Both the position numbers and the translations under genes were made by a program. From positions 21,836 through 85,835 of the forward strand of contig JAJRSC010000015.1 of assembly GCA_024278985.1 (NCBI GenBank): a stretch of DNA of 64,000 nt. Reading direction: 5' to 3'. This document shows positions 19,451 through 27,259 of the stretch, in pieces; positions within the stretch are counted from its first letter, which is position 1; every line of letters starts with the position of its first letter. The notes under the pieces are model-generated. The model did no database searches and was not told where the DNA came from. It was given only the letters and a program-made list of their open reading frames with translations. Origin of the DNA: an archaeon. GTDB taxonomy: Archaea; AGJL01; Methanococci; Methanococcales; Methanocaldococcaceae.

Positions 19451-20498
19451 AATTAAAAAGGCACAATCTATTATTTTAAAAATTTTAAAAGAAAAAGGTA
19501 GAGATAAATTATATGATTTAAGTGGATTATCTGGTGGTTTTTTAATAAAAAGAGAAGATAAAGATTTATTAAATACCTATATTTGTAGTGCATACTTTTC
19601 TGAAAAGGTTAAGGAACTTGGTTTAAAACATCTTGGTGGAGAGGAATGTGTAGGATTTAATAGAACAAGTTCAGCTATTTTATCAACAATCTTAACATTA
19701 AAACCAAAAAAGGTAGTTCATTATCTTCCAGAACTTCCAGGACATCCTTCAATATTGAGAAGTTGTAAGTTAGTCAATGCAGAATATTTTGAATCTAATA
19801 ATATAAATGAAATATTAAAAAGAATTGATAAAGATACCTTAACAATAATTACTGGCGCTACAATGGATTTAAAGGTTATTGACTTAAACAATTTTAAAAT
19901 AGTTATTAAGAAAGCTAAAGAAGAAAATAGTATTATCTTTGTAGATGATGCCTCTGGAGCAAGGGTAAGATTATTATACAATCAACCAAGAGCTTTAGAT
20001 TTAGGGGCTGATTTAGTTGTTACAAGTACAGACAAACTAATGGATGGTCCAAGAGGAGGATTATTATCTGGAAAAAAGGAATTAGTTGAAAAAATTTATG
20101 AAACAGGATTAAAATATGGTTTAGAAGCTCAACCTCCTATATTGGCAGGAATGTATAGAGCATTGGAAAATTTTAGTTTAGAAAGATTAAAAAAAGCTTT
20201 TGAGAGGGCTAAAAATATAGACCTATCTAAGTTAGATGAACTAAATATAAAATATGAAAAAACACCTACTGGATTTGTTATAAAAAAAATTGTTGATAAT
20301 GATGAAGAAAATTTAAAAAAATTGGTTAATACTGCTTTATATCTTTTAGAATATTATGGTATCATAACTATAACTGCCCTTGGAGCTCCAGGAGCAAGTA
20401 AAAGTTTAAGAATAGATTTAACTTCAAAAGATGCAGAAAGATTAGATGATGAATATATTGTAAATGCAGTATATGAAAGTATTATAAAAGTTAGGTGA
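19431..20498 (+). CDS. PLP-dependent protein of the MJ0158 (SelA-like) family
   Basis: 355 residues related to the structurally studied M. jannaschii MJ0158, a fold-type I PLP protein resembling selenocysteine synthase SelA but not shown to make Sec-tRNA. The PLP lysine lies in [12 protein letters not shown], and [10 protein letters not shown] precedes it. I take ATG 19431 because [12 protein letters not shown] matches the family N-terminus; ATG 19401 would add ten residues. Followed by hypB after 6 bases. Confidence 0.88.
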   Translation: MLVELDRIKKAQSIILKILKEKGRDKLYDLSGLSGGFLIKREDKDLLNTYICSAYFSEKVKELGLKHLGGEECVGFNRTSSAILSTILTLKPKKVVHYLPELPGHPSILRSCKLVNAEYFESNNINEILKRIDKDTLTIITGATMDLKVIDLNNFKIVIKKAKEENSIIFVDDASGARVRLLYNQPRALDLGADLVVTSTDKLMDGPRGGLLSGKKELVEKIYETGLKYGLEAQPPILAGMYRALENFSLERLKKAFERAKNIDLSKLDELNIKYEKTPTGFVIKKIVDNDEENLKKLVNTALYLLEYYGIITITALGAPGASKSLRIDLTSKDAERLDDEYIVNAVYESIIKVR

Positions 20499-20504
20499 GT
20501 GTAA

Positions 20505-21158
20505 ATGCATATTGTTGGAGTTTTAGAAATAGCAAAAGATATTTTAAAGGCAAATAAAAGATTAGCAGAAAAAAATAGAAAACTATTAGATAAATACAAT
20601 GTTAAGGCATTTGATTTTTCTGGAGCTATAGGAAGTGGAAAAACACTACTAATAGAAAAACTAATAGATGAACTAAAAAACAACTATAGAATTGCATGTA
20701 TTGCTGGTGATGTTATTGCTAAATATGATGCTGAAAGATTAGAAAAAAAAGGTGTTAAAGTTATTCCTTTAAATACTGGAAAAGAGTGTCACTTAGATGC
20801 TCATTTAGTATCTCATGCATTGGAAGAGTTAAATTTAGAAGACATAGATATTTTATTTATTGAAAATGTTGGTAATTTAATATGTCCTACAGACTTTGAT
20901 TTAGGAGCACATAAAAGAATATTAGTAGTTTCTACTACTGAAGGAGATGATATAATTATTAAACATCCTGATATTGTTAGAAGTTCAGATTTAATAATAA
21001 TTAATAAAATAGATTTAGCTGAATATGTTGGAGTTGATGTAGATAAGATGGTTAAAGATGCTAAGGAAATAAATCCTAATGCTGAAGTTATAAAATTAAG
21101 TTTAAAAACTATGGAGAACTTTGATAAAGTTAAAGATTATATTTTAAAGAACTTATAA
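20505..21158 (+). CDS. hypB: Hydrogenase nickel incorporation GTPase HypB
   Basis: Metallochaperone GTPase that loads nickel into [NiFe]-hydrogenases. 217 residues. The P-loop GAIGSGKT (about 41-48), the Cys-His metal site GKECHLDAH and the guanine motif INKIDL are present. No His-rich N-terminal tail, as in most archaeal HypBs. Convergent with korB with a single base between the stop codons. Confidence 0.95.
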   Translation: MHIVGVLEIAKDILKANKRLAEKNRKLLDKYNVKAFDFSGAIGSGKTLLIEKLIDELKNNYRIACIAGDVIAKYDAERLEKKGVKVIPLNTGKECHLDAHLVSHALEELNLEDIDILFIENVGNLICPTDFDLGAHKRILVVSTTEGDDIIIKHPDIVRSSDLIIINKIDLAEYVGVDVDKMVKDAKEINPNAEVIKLSLKTMENFDKVKDYILKNL

Positions 21159-21159
21159 A

Positions 21160-21978
21160 TTATTTCACTATTTTATGTTTATCTATTAATTTATGAATTT
21201 CTTCAGAAAATTCAGATTTTTCTCTATCAACAAACTCTCCAACAATTATTTTTCCTTTTAGTTCTTCCTCACTCATATTTTTAGCTTTGTTTATATTTAT
21301 TGAATTTTCTTTAATATATTTTAATAATTCAATATTATTTTTGAATTTATTTAATCTTCCAAAATAAGTATAGCATTGAGAAACAACCTCAATAAAAGCA
21401 AATCCTTTTTTATTAATTCCTTTTTTAATACTTCTCACTAATTGAAAAGGATGTGCAGTTGTCCATCTGGCTACATAACTTGCTCCAGCTGCTTCTGCTA
21501 ACTTACATAAATCTAAAGGATTCTCAATATTTCCATATGGGGCAGTTGTAGCTACTTTTTCCTCTGGTGTTGTTGGGGAAACTTGTCCTCCAGTCATTCC
21601 ATAAATGTAGTTATTTACACATATAACAGTTATATCTATATTTCTCCTACAGGCATGAATAAAATGATTTCCTCCAATAGCTCCAGTATCTCCATCTCCA
21701 GTAAAACAGATAACGGTTAATTCTGGATTTGCTACTTTAATACCTGTTGCAAATGCTAAAGCTCTACCATGGGTAGTATGTAAGGAATCTAAATAAAAAT
21801 AACCTGGAATTCTTGAGGAACAACCAATTCCTGATGTTAAAACAACCTTATCTAAATCTAAATTTAATTCATCCATTGCTTTACATGTACAATTAATTAT
21901 AATCCCTATTCCACAACCAGGACAAAAAATATGTGGTAGCCTATCTTTTCTTAAATATTTTAGTGCAAAATGTTCCAT
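21160..21978 (-). CDS. korB: 2-oxoglutarate:ferredoxin oxidoreductase beta subunit
   Basis: TPP-binding subunit that makes succinyl-CoA from 2-oxoglutarate in the incomplete reductive TCA path of methanogens. 272 residues with CPGCGIG near the N-terminus and the TPP motif FTGDGDTGAIGGNH followed by NNYIYGMTGGQ. Order is korD-korA-korB; the gamma subunit gene expected next is missing because hypB lies convergent right after. Confidence 0.93.
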   Translation of the reverse strand: MEHFALKYLRKDRLPHIFCPGCGIGIIINCTCKAMDELNLDLDKVVLTSGIGCSSRIPGYFYLDSLHTTHGRALAFATGIKVANPELTVICFTGDGDTGAIGGNHFIHACRRNIDITVICVNNYIYGMTGGQVSPTTPEEKVATTAPYGNIENPLDLCKLAEAAGASYVARWTTAHPFQLVRSIKKGINKKGFAFIEVVSQCYTYFGRLNKFKNNIELLKYIKENSININKAKNMSEEELKGKIIVGEFVDREKSEFSEEIHKLIDKHKIVK

Positions 21979-21986
21979 TTTTTCAC

Positions 21987-23138
21987 CTAAAAGTTTTTAT
22001 ATGCCATAATAATTTCCTCAGGAGTATGTAACTCTCCTCCTATTTTTGGTACTAATTTAACCTTACATAATCCTTTACTTGCTCTTTCAACCTCTCTAAC
22101 TATCTGTCCTAAATTCATTTCAGGAACTATAATTTTTTCTGTTTTTTTGGCAACTTCATAAATTATTTCATCTGGAAATGGCCAAACAACATTTAATTTA
22201 ATATACCCTGCTGCTATATCCTGCTCTCTTAATTCTTTTACAGCAATTTCTCCTGCTCTTGAAGGAGAACCATAAGAAACTATAACAACATCAGAACAAT
22301 CATCTAAATATTCAGCAGTATAATCCCATATTTCTTTTTTATGTCTTAAAATCTTTTCATTTAATCTTTTTACTAATTTTGCATGTTCAACAGGGTCAGA
22401 AGCAGCATCTGGATATCCTTTTTCATTATGGGATAAACCAGTAACATGAACTCTATAGCCCTTACCAAATATTGGCATTTTTGGAATTAAATCATCATCT
22501 GGTTTAAATGGTAGTTCATTCATACCAACTTTTCTATTAATAATCTCTATGTTATCATAATCTGAGATAATTACTTTTTCTCTCATATGTCCAACAACTT
22601 CATCACTCATAACCATTACTGGAACTCTATATTTTTCAGCATAATTAAATGCTTTTATAGTATATTCAAAACATTCTTGGACTGAAGAAGGAGAAAGTGC
22701 AATTATTTGATAATCTCCATGACTTCCCCATTTTGCTTGCATCATGTCTCCTTGACTTGCTAAAGTTGGCTGTCCTGTTGAAGGACCTCCTCTTTGAACA
22801 TTTACAATTACACATGGTGTTTCTGTCATTACTGCATAACCAATATTTTCCTGCATTAAGCTAAATCCAGGGCCAGATGTGGCAGTCATAGACTTTAAAC
22901 CTGCCCATGATGCACCAATAACAGATGCTAAAGCACCAATTTCATCCTCCATTTGAACAAACTTTCCACCAATATGAGGTAATCTTAAGGCCATTCTTTC
23001 AGCAACTTCTGAGGATGGAGTTATTGGATAGCCTCCATAAAATTTACATCCTGCTACAATAGCACCCTCAGCTATAGCAATATTTCCCTGCATAAAATAT
23101 TTTCCAGGTTTTAATCTTCCTTTATCATCAAAATTCAT
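21987..23138 (-). CDS. korA: 2-oxoglutarate:ferredoxin oxidoreductase alpha subunit
   Basis: 383 residues. YPITPSSEVAE is the typical pyrimidine-site motif and the ATSGPGFSLMQE block follows; the C-terminal domain ends with PEMNLGQI. It partners KorB to bind TPP. Overlaps korD upstream by 4 bases and is 8 bases from korB. Confidence 0.93.
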   Translation of the reverse strand: MNFDDKGRLKPGKYFMQGNIAIAEGAIVAGCKFYGGYPITPSSEVAERMALRLPHIGGKFVQMEDEIGALASVIGASWAGLKSMTATSGPGFSLMQENIGYAVMTETPCVIVNVQRGGPSTGQPTLASQGDMMQAKWGSHGDYQIIALSPSSVQECFEYTIKAFNYAEKYRVPVMVMSDEVVGHMREKVIISDYDNIEIINRKVGMNELPFKPDDDLIPKMPIFGKGYRVHVTGLSHNEKGYPDAASDPVEHAKLVKRLNEKILRHKKEIWDYTAEYLDDCSDVVIVSYGSPSRAGEIAVKELREQDIAAGYIKLNVVWPFPDEIIYEVAKKTEKIIVPEMNLGQIVREVERASKGLCKVKLVPKIGGELHTPEEIIMAYKNF

Positions 23139-23335
23139 TTTTTCACCACAGTAATTGCCTGGTCAGGACACATTAATTCACAAATTTTACAATATGTACA
23201 TCTACTTTCATCATCAACTTCTGAAGGGTAAACACCTTTTTTATTAAGCTCTTTAGAAATTGTAAATACTTTCTTAGGGCAAAATTCTATGCAAATATAA
23301 CATGCTTTACATAGTTCTTTATTTATGAATATCAT
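23135..23335 (-). CDS. korD: 2-oxoglutarate:ferredoxin oxidoreductase delta (ferredoxin) subunit
   Basis: 66 residues with two [4Fe-4S] motifs: CKACYICIEFCP near 9-20 and CTYCKICELMCP near 46-57. Passes electrons from the TPP centre to ferredoxin. First gene of the operon; ribosome site AGGTGA precedes ATG 23335. Confidence 0.93.
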   Translation of the reverse strand: MIFINKELCKACYICIEFCPKKVFTISKELNKKGVYPSEVDDESRCTYCKICELMCPDQAITVVKK

Positions 23336-23633
23336 TCATTTCACCTAAAATAAAAATTGTTATCTCTATATTTTTAAGCTTAAAATAATATTTAAAAATT
23401 AAGAATTTTATGGAATTTATAAGAAACAATAAAAAATATTAGCAAAAATATTTAATATTAATTAATAGACTCAAAAGTTAAAATAAGACAACTATAAAAT
23501 TAGTAAAATCACATATATTATTATAAATTATTAACATGTTTTTGTTTTAGGTTATATATAAAAGAGGATATTTTAGCAATGTATAAAGTAAGAAAAAATA
23601 ACTATTTTTAAAATGATATTATCAGTGGTTGGT

Positions 23634-24011
23634 ATGGAAAATGAAAAAAATAGCTTAATAAAACTCTTTTGGATATTTCTTAGTGTATTTTTAGTATTAA
23701 TAATATTATCAATATCTGAATGGATGTATATAAATATAAGAATATATAATTATATAAAGATTACTTTTTTGATAGTTGGGATAACAATTAGTGCAATAAT
23801 TGTAGAATATATAATCCAATATAATATTTTTGAAAATAAAGGTGAGTTATCAAATATAGGGATTAATATAATATATTTAGCAATAGGTTATATTATATTT
23901 TCTCCAATAACTTTTGGAAATAAACTTATTATGATAGTTACTATACTTATTATTATATGCTTGCTTAGACATAATGATTATTTAAATTTTAAAAACATAC
24001 TAAAAAAGTAA
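23634..24011 (+). CDS. Four-helix membrane protein at the left edge of the peptide island
   Basis: 125 residues from ATG 23634, or 132 from ATG 23613. Four hydrophobic segments (about 9-29, 42-62, 74-94, 97-113 from 23634) and short loops. A TATA box lies at 23553-23560. No family recognised. It begins the 23.6-27.6 kb region of small membrane proteins and may belong to that system. Start choice is uncertain because neither ATG has a clear ribosome site. Confidence 0.6.
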   Translation: MENEKNSLIKLFWIFLSVFLVLIILSISEWMYINIRIYNYIKITFLIVGITISAIIVEYIIQYNIFENKGELSNIGINIIYLAIGYIIFSPITFGNKLIMIVTILIIICLLRHNDYLNFKNILKK

Positions 24012-24035
24012 TAATACACTTAATAATGTGAAATC

Positions 24036-24155
24036 ATAAAAAAACGAAGAGTTGTTATTGATTATGGACTTTTAAAGGCTATGGAAGAAGTTGAGGATGA
24101 GGAGGAGATTGATAGAAACTGCTAAAAAGTTGTTAGAGTATTGAGGTAATGGAAG
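24036..24155 (+). pseudogene. Remnant of a small antitoxin-like gene
   Basis: A GGTGAAA-like site ends just before ATA 24036, from which KKRRVVIDYGLLKAMEEVEDEEE reads openly (27 residues and a stop at 24123). After a one-base shift the end reads ETAKKLLEY and stops at 24140-24148. The charged composition resembles small type II antitoxins. No toxin partner follows, so it looks like decay. The opening codon is ATA, as in two other genes here. Confidence 0.35.
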
Positions 24156-24300
24156 TATCTTTTAAAAATCTTTTATTAAAGATTTAACTTAAAAATATCC
24201 AGGGAAAGATAAAATAATTTACTATTATAAATTACTTTACTTTTTTATAACTATTAAAAATCTTAATAGGTAAAATATTTCCTTTTTATGCTTTACTATT

Positions 24301-24321
24301 CGATTAAAATCGTAATATATA
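24301..24321 (+). promoter_or_regulatory. Promoter of peptide gene 1, with inverted repeat
   Basis: CGATT-AA-AATCG (24301-24312) is a short inverted repeat directly before TAATATAT (24313-24320), the TATA box. Copy B keeps the layout. Transcription would start near 24342, giving a 5' leader of about 115 bases. Confidence 0.5.
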
Positions 24322-24386
24322 GGGGTTTTGTTATTATTATTTAATGAAAAATGTAAAAAATAAAACTTTAAAAAAGTAAAGAATAG

Positions 24387-24458
24387 TTGGCGATGATACC
24401 TCGGTATAGAGGCGGAGCCAATATTAAGGGACTACCCAACCACCATAGAGGTGGCAAA
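24387..24458 (+). promoter_or_regulatory. Candidate structured 5' leader RNA (copy A) that sequesters the ribosome binding site
   Basis: Three stems are visible. TTGGC (24387-24391) pairs with GCCAA (24417-24421) and encloses CCTC (24399-24402)/GAGG (24409-24412). GGG/CCC pair at 24428-24437. CCACC (24440-24444) pairs with GGTGG (24450-24454), which contains the Shine-Dalgarno. The early ACCTC (24398-24402) can also pair with GAGGT (24448-24452) over the same site, so two exclusive folds are possible. This suits a riboswitch, thermosensor or protein-binding leader. It is not a recognised class. Confidence 0.55.
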
Positions 24459-24770
24459 ATGAATATATTTAAAAGTAACATACTTAAAGGTTTCGCTGCT
24501 TTGATAATATTAGGAATGGTAGGAGCTTTAGTTGCTGAGCCAGTGGCTTTGGGAAATTTAGGTATAGTTTATGCAATAAAATCTTGGCATGAGGGAAATG
24601 TTAAGGGCTCTACAATTGGGGAAGGTTTAATGGATATAGGAAGTGCGGCTGTAACTGATGGCGTAGCTATATGGTTATCTGCTGAAGAAGCTTCCACAGT
24701 ATTATTAGCAGCAGGTATAGCAACTGGCGGAGTAGCATTAGCGGCAGTAGGTACTACAGTTATGGCTTAA
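24459..24770 (+). CDS. Candidate secreted hydrophobic peptide precursor 1 (archaeocin-like)
   Basis: 103 residues from ATG 24459, behind GAGGTGG. A cationic N-terminus (K5, K10) and hydrophobic segment (11-27) lead to the motif GMVGALVAEPVALG (19-32), shared almost exactly with the gene at 26907. The remaining 71-residue core is rich in Gly, Ala, Val and Ile, with a strongly hydrophobic C-terminal stretch LLAAGIATGGVALAAVG that reappears in the broken copy at 25097. Size and composition recall circular bacteriocins (58-70 residues). No experimental family is recognised. TTG 24387 would add 24 residues but lies in the leader RNA. Confidence 0.6.
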   Translation: MNIFKSNILKGFAALIILGMVGALVAEPVALGNLGIVYAIKSWHEGNVKGSTIGEGLMDIGSAAVTDGVAIWLSAEEASTVLLAAGIATGGVALAAVGTTVMA

Positions 24771-24827
24771 TAATTCTTATTTTCCTTTTTATTTATTTTC
24801 ATAAATAACTTTATTTAATGTGATATT

Positions 24828-25109
24828 ATGCCGGATCTAATTATCATGCTATGGGTATTAACAATATTTCTTTCATTAATTGAGATTATACTATGGTATC
24901 GTTTATTGAAATTGGCTCCAAAAGAAAAAATGAATATATTGGTTAAATGTTTAGGATTAGGTGTATTATTTGCTGTAGTAAAACATTTGTTATTTAATGA
25001 CTACACTGTTATTTCAATTATTAAAGACATTACTTTATATTCTGTTATCTTTATGTCCATATTGTTTTCATATTATAAATTTATAATAAAAAGAGTATGG
25101 CATGTTTAG
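24828..25109 (+). CDS. Three-helix membrane protein paired with peptide 1 (putative immunity or export partner)
   Basis: 93 residues, three hydrophobic segments at about 3-27, 42-60 and 66-87, with Lys-rich loops. ATG follows a GTGATATT site. It sits 57 bases after the peptide gene and overlaps the broken peptide gene 2 by 13 bases. Each peptide gene in the island is followed by such a small membrane protein, suggesting an immunity or secretion partner. Role is inferred only. Confidence 0.6.
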   Translation: MPDLIIMLWVLTIFLSLIEIILWYRLLKLAPKEKMNILVKCLGLGVLFAVVKHLLFNDYTVISIIKDITLYSVIFMSILFSYYKFIIKRVWHV

Positions 25110-25355
25110 CCGAGCTATTGGATTTGGGAGATATATCAGCTTACTATTTGTATAAACACTCAAAAAATGGGGAGTATAGTAGCGCCGTTAAGGATGCTAA
25201 ACAATTGTATAAGTGTTATAAGTGGGGAAGATTAGGGATATTCAGCCTTAGAATTGGTTGCCGAAGAAGCGGTAGTTGAAGATGGTCTTTTAGCAGCAGG
25301 AATAGCTACTGGTGGAGTGGGATTAATAGCATTGGGAGTAGGGATAGGATTGTAA
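25097..25355 (+). pseudogene. Broken peptide gene 2, leaderless relic of the archaeocin-like family
   Basis: Starting at ATG 25097 the frame gives about 50 residues including LAELLDLGDISAYYLYKH, matching the AEPVALGDIGYYAG area of peptide 3. A one-base insertion (extra G near 25240) then shifts it. The other frame continues with LELVAEEA and LLAAGIATGGVGLIALG to the stop at 25353-25355, matching peptide 1's tail. Repaired length is 85 residues. No hydrophobic leader and no leader-RNA copy precede it; a TAA lies in frame 21 bases upstream. It is a decayed or rearranged copy. Confidence 0.55.
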
Positions 25356-25435
25356 GAGCCTAATAATTTAATTTTAATTTTTTTAATTTTTGTGTAAATA
25401 TTCCCGAATTTAGTTTTATTATTGGTGAGATGATG

Positions 25436-25633
25436 ATGAGTAAAAAAGGGAATAAAAAATATTTTTTAAAATATTTTTTATTTTTAACAGTAAATACAAT
25501 AATTATAACTTTTCTTTTATCATATAACTTTAAGAATATATATCTAAATATATTTATGTTAAGCTTTGTCATAATAATCGATATTATATGGATGCGTATA
25601 TTAGCTAATAAATCTCAAAACAGAAACTTGTGA
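25436..25633 (+). CDS. Two-helix small membrane protein paired with peptide gene 2
   Basis: 65 residues from ATG 25436, with Lys-rich N-terminus and two hydrophobic segments (about 10-26 and 35-53). Three ATGs in a row (25430, 25433, 25436) follow GGTGAG at 25424-25429; the last has the best spacing. Follows the broken peptide gene, as the partner genes follow the other two. Unknown family. Confidence 0.5.
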   Translation: MSKKGNKKYFLKYFLFLTVNTIIITFLLSYNFKNIYLNIFMLSFVIIIDIIWMRILANKSQNRNL

Positions 25634-25637
25634 AACC

Positions 25638-26172
25638 ATGAAAAAACTACCACCAATACTAACAATATCTATTTTCATAATTGGTTTTATTCTAGGAGTT
25701 GTATCAATAAATAACTTATCAAAAATCAACAATAGTGATATACCTAACTTTAAACCTAAAATACAATTTAATTTCCCTACAATCTTATTAAACAACTTAA
25801 AAGTTATCTTTTTAATGCTATCAGGAGCTATAACCTTCGGTTTATCCACTTTTATAAATCTACTATTCAACGGTTTTAATGTTGGTATCTTAATCGGCTC
25901 TACATTCCTAACTAACGAACCGTTAAAATTAATAACCGCCTTAATCCTCCCACACGGCATATTCGAAATTCCAGCAATTATCAGCTACAGCGGGCTTTAA
26001 AATACCTTATGAAGTTATCCAATACCTAAGGGATAAAAAAGAAAAACCAATAACAGAGGAAGATATAAAAGAATTCTTAAAACTATCTTTAATCTCAATA
26101 ATTTTGATTATTATAGCTGCTTTTGTTGAGGTTTATATAACCCCAAAAATAGCTAATTATCTGCTAACATAA
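25638..26172 (+). pseudogene. SpoIIM (DUF95) family membrane protein, frameshifted
   Basis: Stage II sporulation protein M family, multi-spanning, found in archaea and as the DUF95 component of circular bacteriocin clusters such as enterocin AS-48. Motifs NNLKVIFLMLSGAITFGLS and LPHGIFEIPA are typical. The frame breaks at about 25980: after PAI, SATAGFKIPYEVI continues in the +1 frame (two bases lost or one gained) to the stop at 26170-26172. Repaired length is about 178 residues. More CG-containing codons than neighbours (for example ACG, CCG), hinting at a foreign origin. Confidence 0.75.
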
Positions 26173-26231
26173 GATTTAAATAGATAATTGAGGAATAGGA
26201 ATAATGAAACTAAAGATTAGGTGATTTAAAA

Positions 26232-26444
26232 ATGAAGACTGTCAAATTTAGGGTTTATTATGATGGGGAATATTGGATTGCAGAGGGTATTGATGTAAGC
26301 ATATTCACACAGGGGAAAACTTTAGATGAATTGATGAAAAATCTTAAAGAGGCTGTTGAATTGCACTTTGAAGATGAGTTAAAAGCTGGGGAGGTTATAA
26401 AAATCCTTTCTGTTTCTGAGATGGAGGTGTCAAGTGTTGCCTAA
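26232..26444 (+). CDS. hicB: HicB-family antitoxin
   Basis: 70 residues of the short HicB type: a partial RNase H-like fold (YYDGEYWIAEGIDVSIFTQGKT) that neutralises HicA. No added DNA-binding domain is seen, so operon control by this protein is doubtful. AGGTGATT precedes ATG 26232. Overlaps hicA by 11 bases, antitoxin gene first. Confidence 0.88.
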   Translation: MKTVKFRVYYDGEYWIAEGIDVSIFTQGKTLDELMKNLKEAVELHFEDELKAGEVIKILSVSEMEVSSVA

Positions 26445-26679
26445 ACTTCCAGTTGTTAGTGGCAAGGACTTAATAAAATTTCTTAAAAAATTAGGTTATG
26501 AAGTCGTTAGGCAGAGAGGGAGTCATGTGAGATTAAGAAAAGAGACGGAATTTGGAATTCACAATATAACAATCCCTTATCATGAAGAGATAGCAAAAGG
26601 AACTTTAAACGCTATTTTAACCGACATTTCTAAATGGAACAACATTTCAAAGGAAGAGTTAATAAAAAAATTAAAGTAA
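26434..26679 (+). CDS. hicA: HicA-family mRNA interferase toxin
   Basis: 81 residues. The family core VSGKDLIKFLKKLGYEVVRQRGSHVRLR holds the catalytic His31 in GSHVRL. Cuts mRNA when free of HicB. Start GTG 26434 (TTG 26437 also possible) lies after GGAGGTG. The promoter-leader repeat copy B begins at its stop codon, so a new transcription unit starts there. Confidence 0.9.
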   Translation: MLPKLPVVSGKDLIKFLKKLGYEVVRQRGSHVRLRKETEFGIHNITIPYHEEIAKGTLNAILTDISKWNNISKEELIKKLK

Positions 26680-26909
26680 TTTACTTTTTTATAATTATTA
26701 AAAATTCTAATGAGGAACATATTTCCTTTTTTTATACTTTACTATTTGATTAAAATCGTTATATATATAGGGGTTTTGTTATTATTATTTAATGAAAAAT
26801 GTAGAAAATAAAACTTTAAAAAATTAAAGAATAGTTGGCGATGATGCCTCGGTATAGAGGCGGAGCCAATATTAAGGGACTACCCAACCACCATAGAGGT
26901 GGCAATATG
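26680..26909 (+). repeat. Promoter-leader repeat, copy B
   Basis: Second copy of the 24236-24461 cassette, about 230 bases including TATA box (26759-26768) and leader. It begins immediately after the hicA stop codon and ends at ATG 26907. A few indels separate the copies upstream of the TATA, and only two bases differ in the leader. Confidence 0.85.
26835..26906 (+). promoter_or_regulatory. Candidate structured 5' leader RNA (copy B)
   Basis: Same fold as copy A. GCCTC/GAGGC forms a five-base stem because A is replaced by G opposite C, a compensating improvement. The CCACC/GGTGG hairpin again holds the ribosome site just before ATG 26907. The opening TTGGC/GCCAA stem is unchanged. High conservation in a region that is otherwise diverged supports a function at the RNA level. 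Confidence 0.55.
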
Positions 26910-27206
26910 AAATTTTTAGAGAAGGGAGTATATAAGATTTTCGGAGCTATGGTTTTAGTAAGCATGGTAGGAGCTTTAATTGCTGAGCCAGTGGCTTTGG
27001 GAGATATTGGATACTATGCAGGAAAAGAATTGGCAGGAGAATCAGGAAGTGTTGTAGAAAGTTATCTCGGAACAAAAGCTGGAGAATATGCTGGTGAAAA
27101 TGCGGCTATATTATTGGCAGAATTATTTGCTGAGGAAGGAGCAGAAGCAGGAACTATTGCAGGACCTATCGGTATGGTAGTTGGAGGTATAGCTGGAGCA
27201 CTATAA
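26907..27206 (+). CDS. Candidate secreted hydrophobic peptide precursor 3 (archaeocin-like)
   Basis: 99 residues from ATG 26907. The N-terminal 32 residues parallel peptide 1: K-rich start, hydrophobic segment and SMVGALIAEPVALG (19-32). The core (33-99, 67 residues) differs: DIGYYAGKELAG, Ala/Glu-rich centre and a Gly-rich hydrophobic end GPIGMVVGGIAGAL. A conserved leader with a diverging core is the usual pattern of processed peptides. No cysteines, so disulfide or lanthionine types are unlikely. Confidence 0.6.
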   Translation: MKFLEKGVYKIFGAMVLVSMVGALIAEPVALGDIGYYAGKELAGESGSVVESYLGTKAGEYAGENAAILLAELFAEEGAEAGTIAGPIGMVVGGIAGAL

Positions 27207-27259
27207 ATTCTTCTTTTTATATATTTTTATATATTTAAACTTTTTATGGGGTGATTAAA

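Larger units (their letters stand above)
24236..24461 (+). repeat. Promoter-leader repeat, copy A
   Basis: About 226 bases almost identical to copy B at 26680-26909. Shared blocks run from TTTACTTTTTTATAA through a TATA box and the leader to the ATG. In the last 75 bases (24387-24461) only two positions differ between copies. The similarity continues into the first 30 codons of the downstream genes. Between the copies lie about 2.2 kb of unique sequence, so this is a dispersed duplication of a regulatory cassette. Confidence 0.85.

Noticed and set aside
24387..24458. Fluoride riboswitch, suggested by the GGCGATGAT start of the leader
   Set aside because: The closing CGCC arm, the pseudoknot and the spacing of the crcB motif do not fit, and the downstream genes are not fluoride exporters.
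24387..24458. C/D box guide RNA, from a GATGAT C-box-like element
   Set aside because: No D box (CTGA) follows at a sensible distance, and the element sits in a protein-gene leader with a strong ribosome site.
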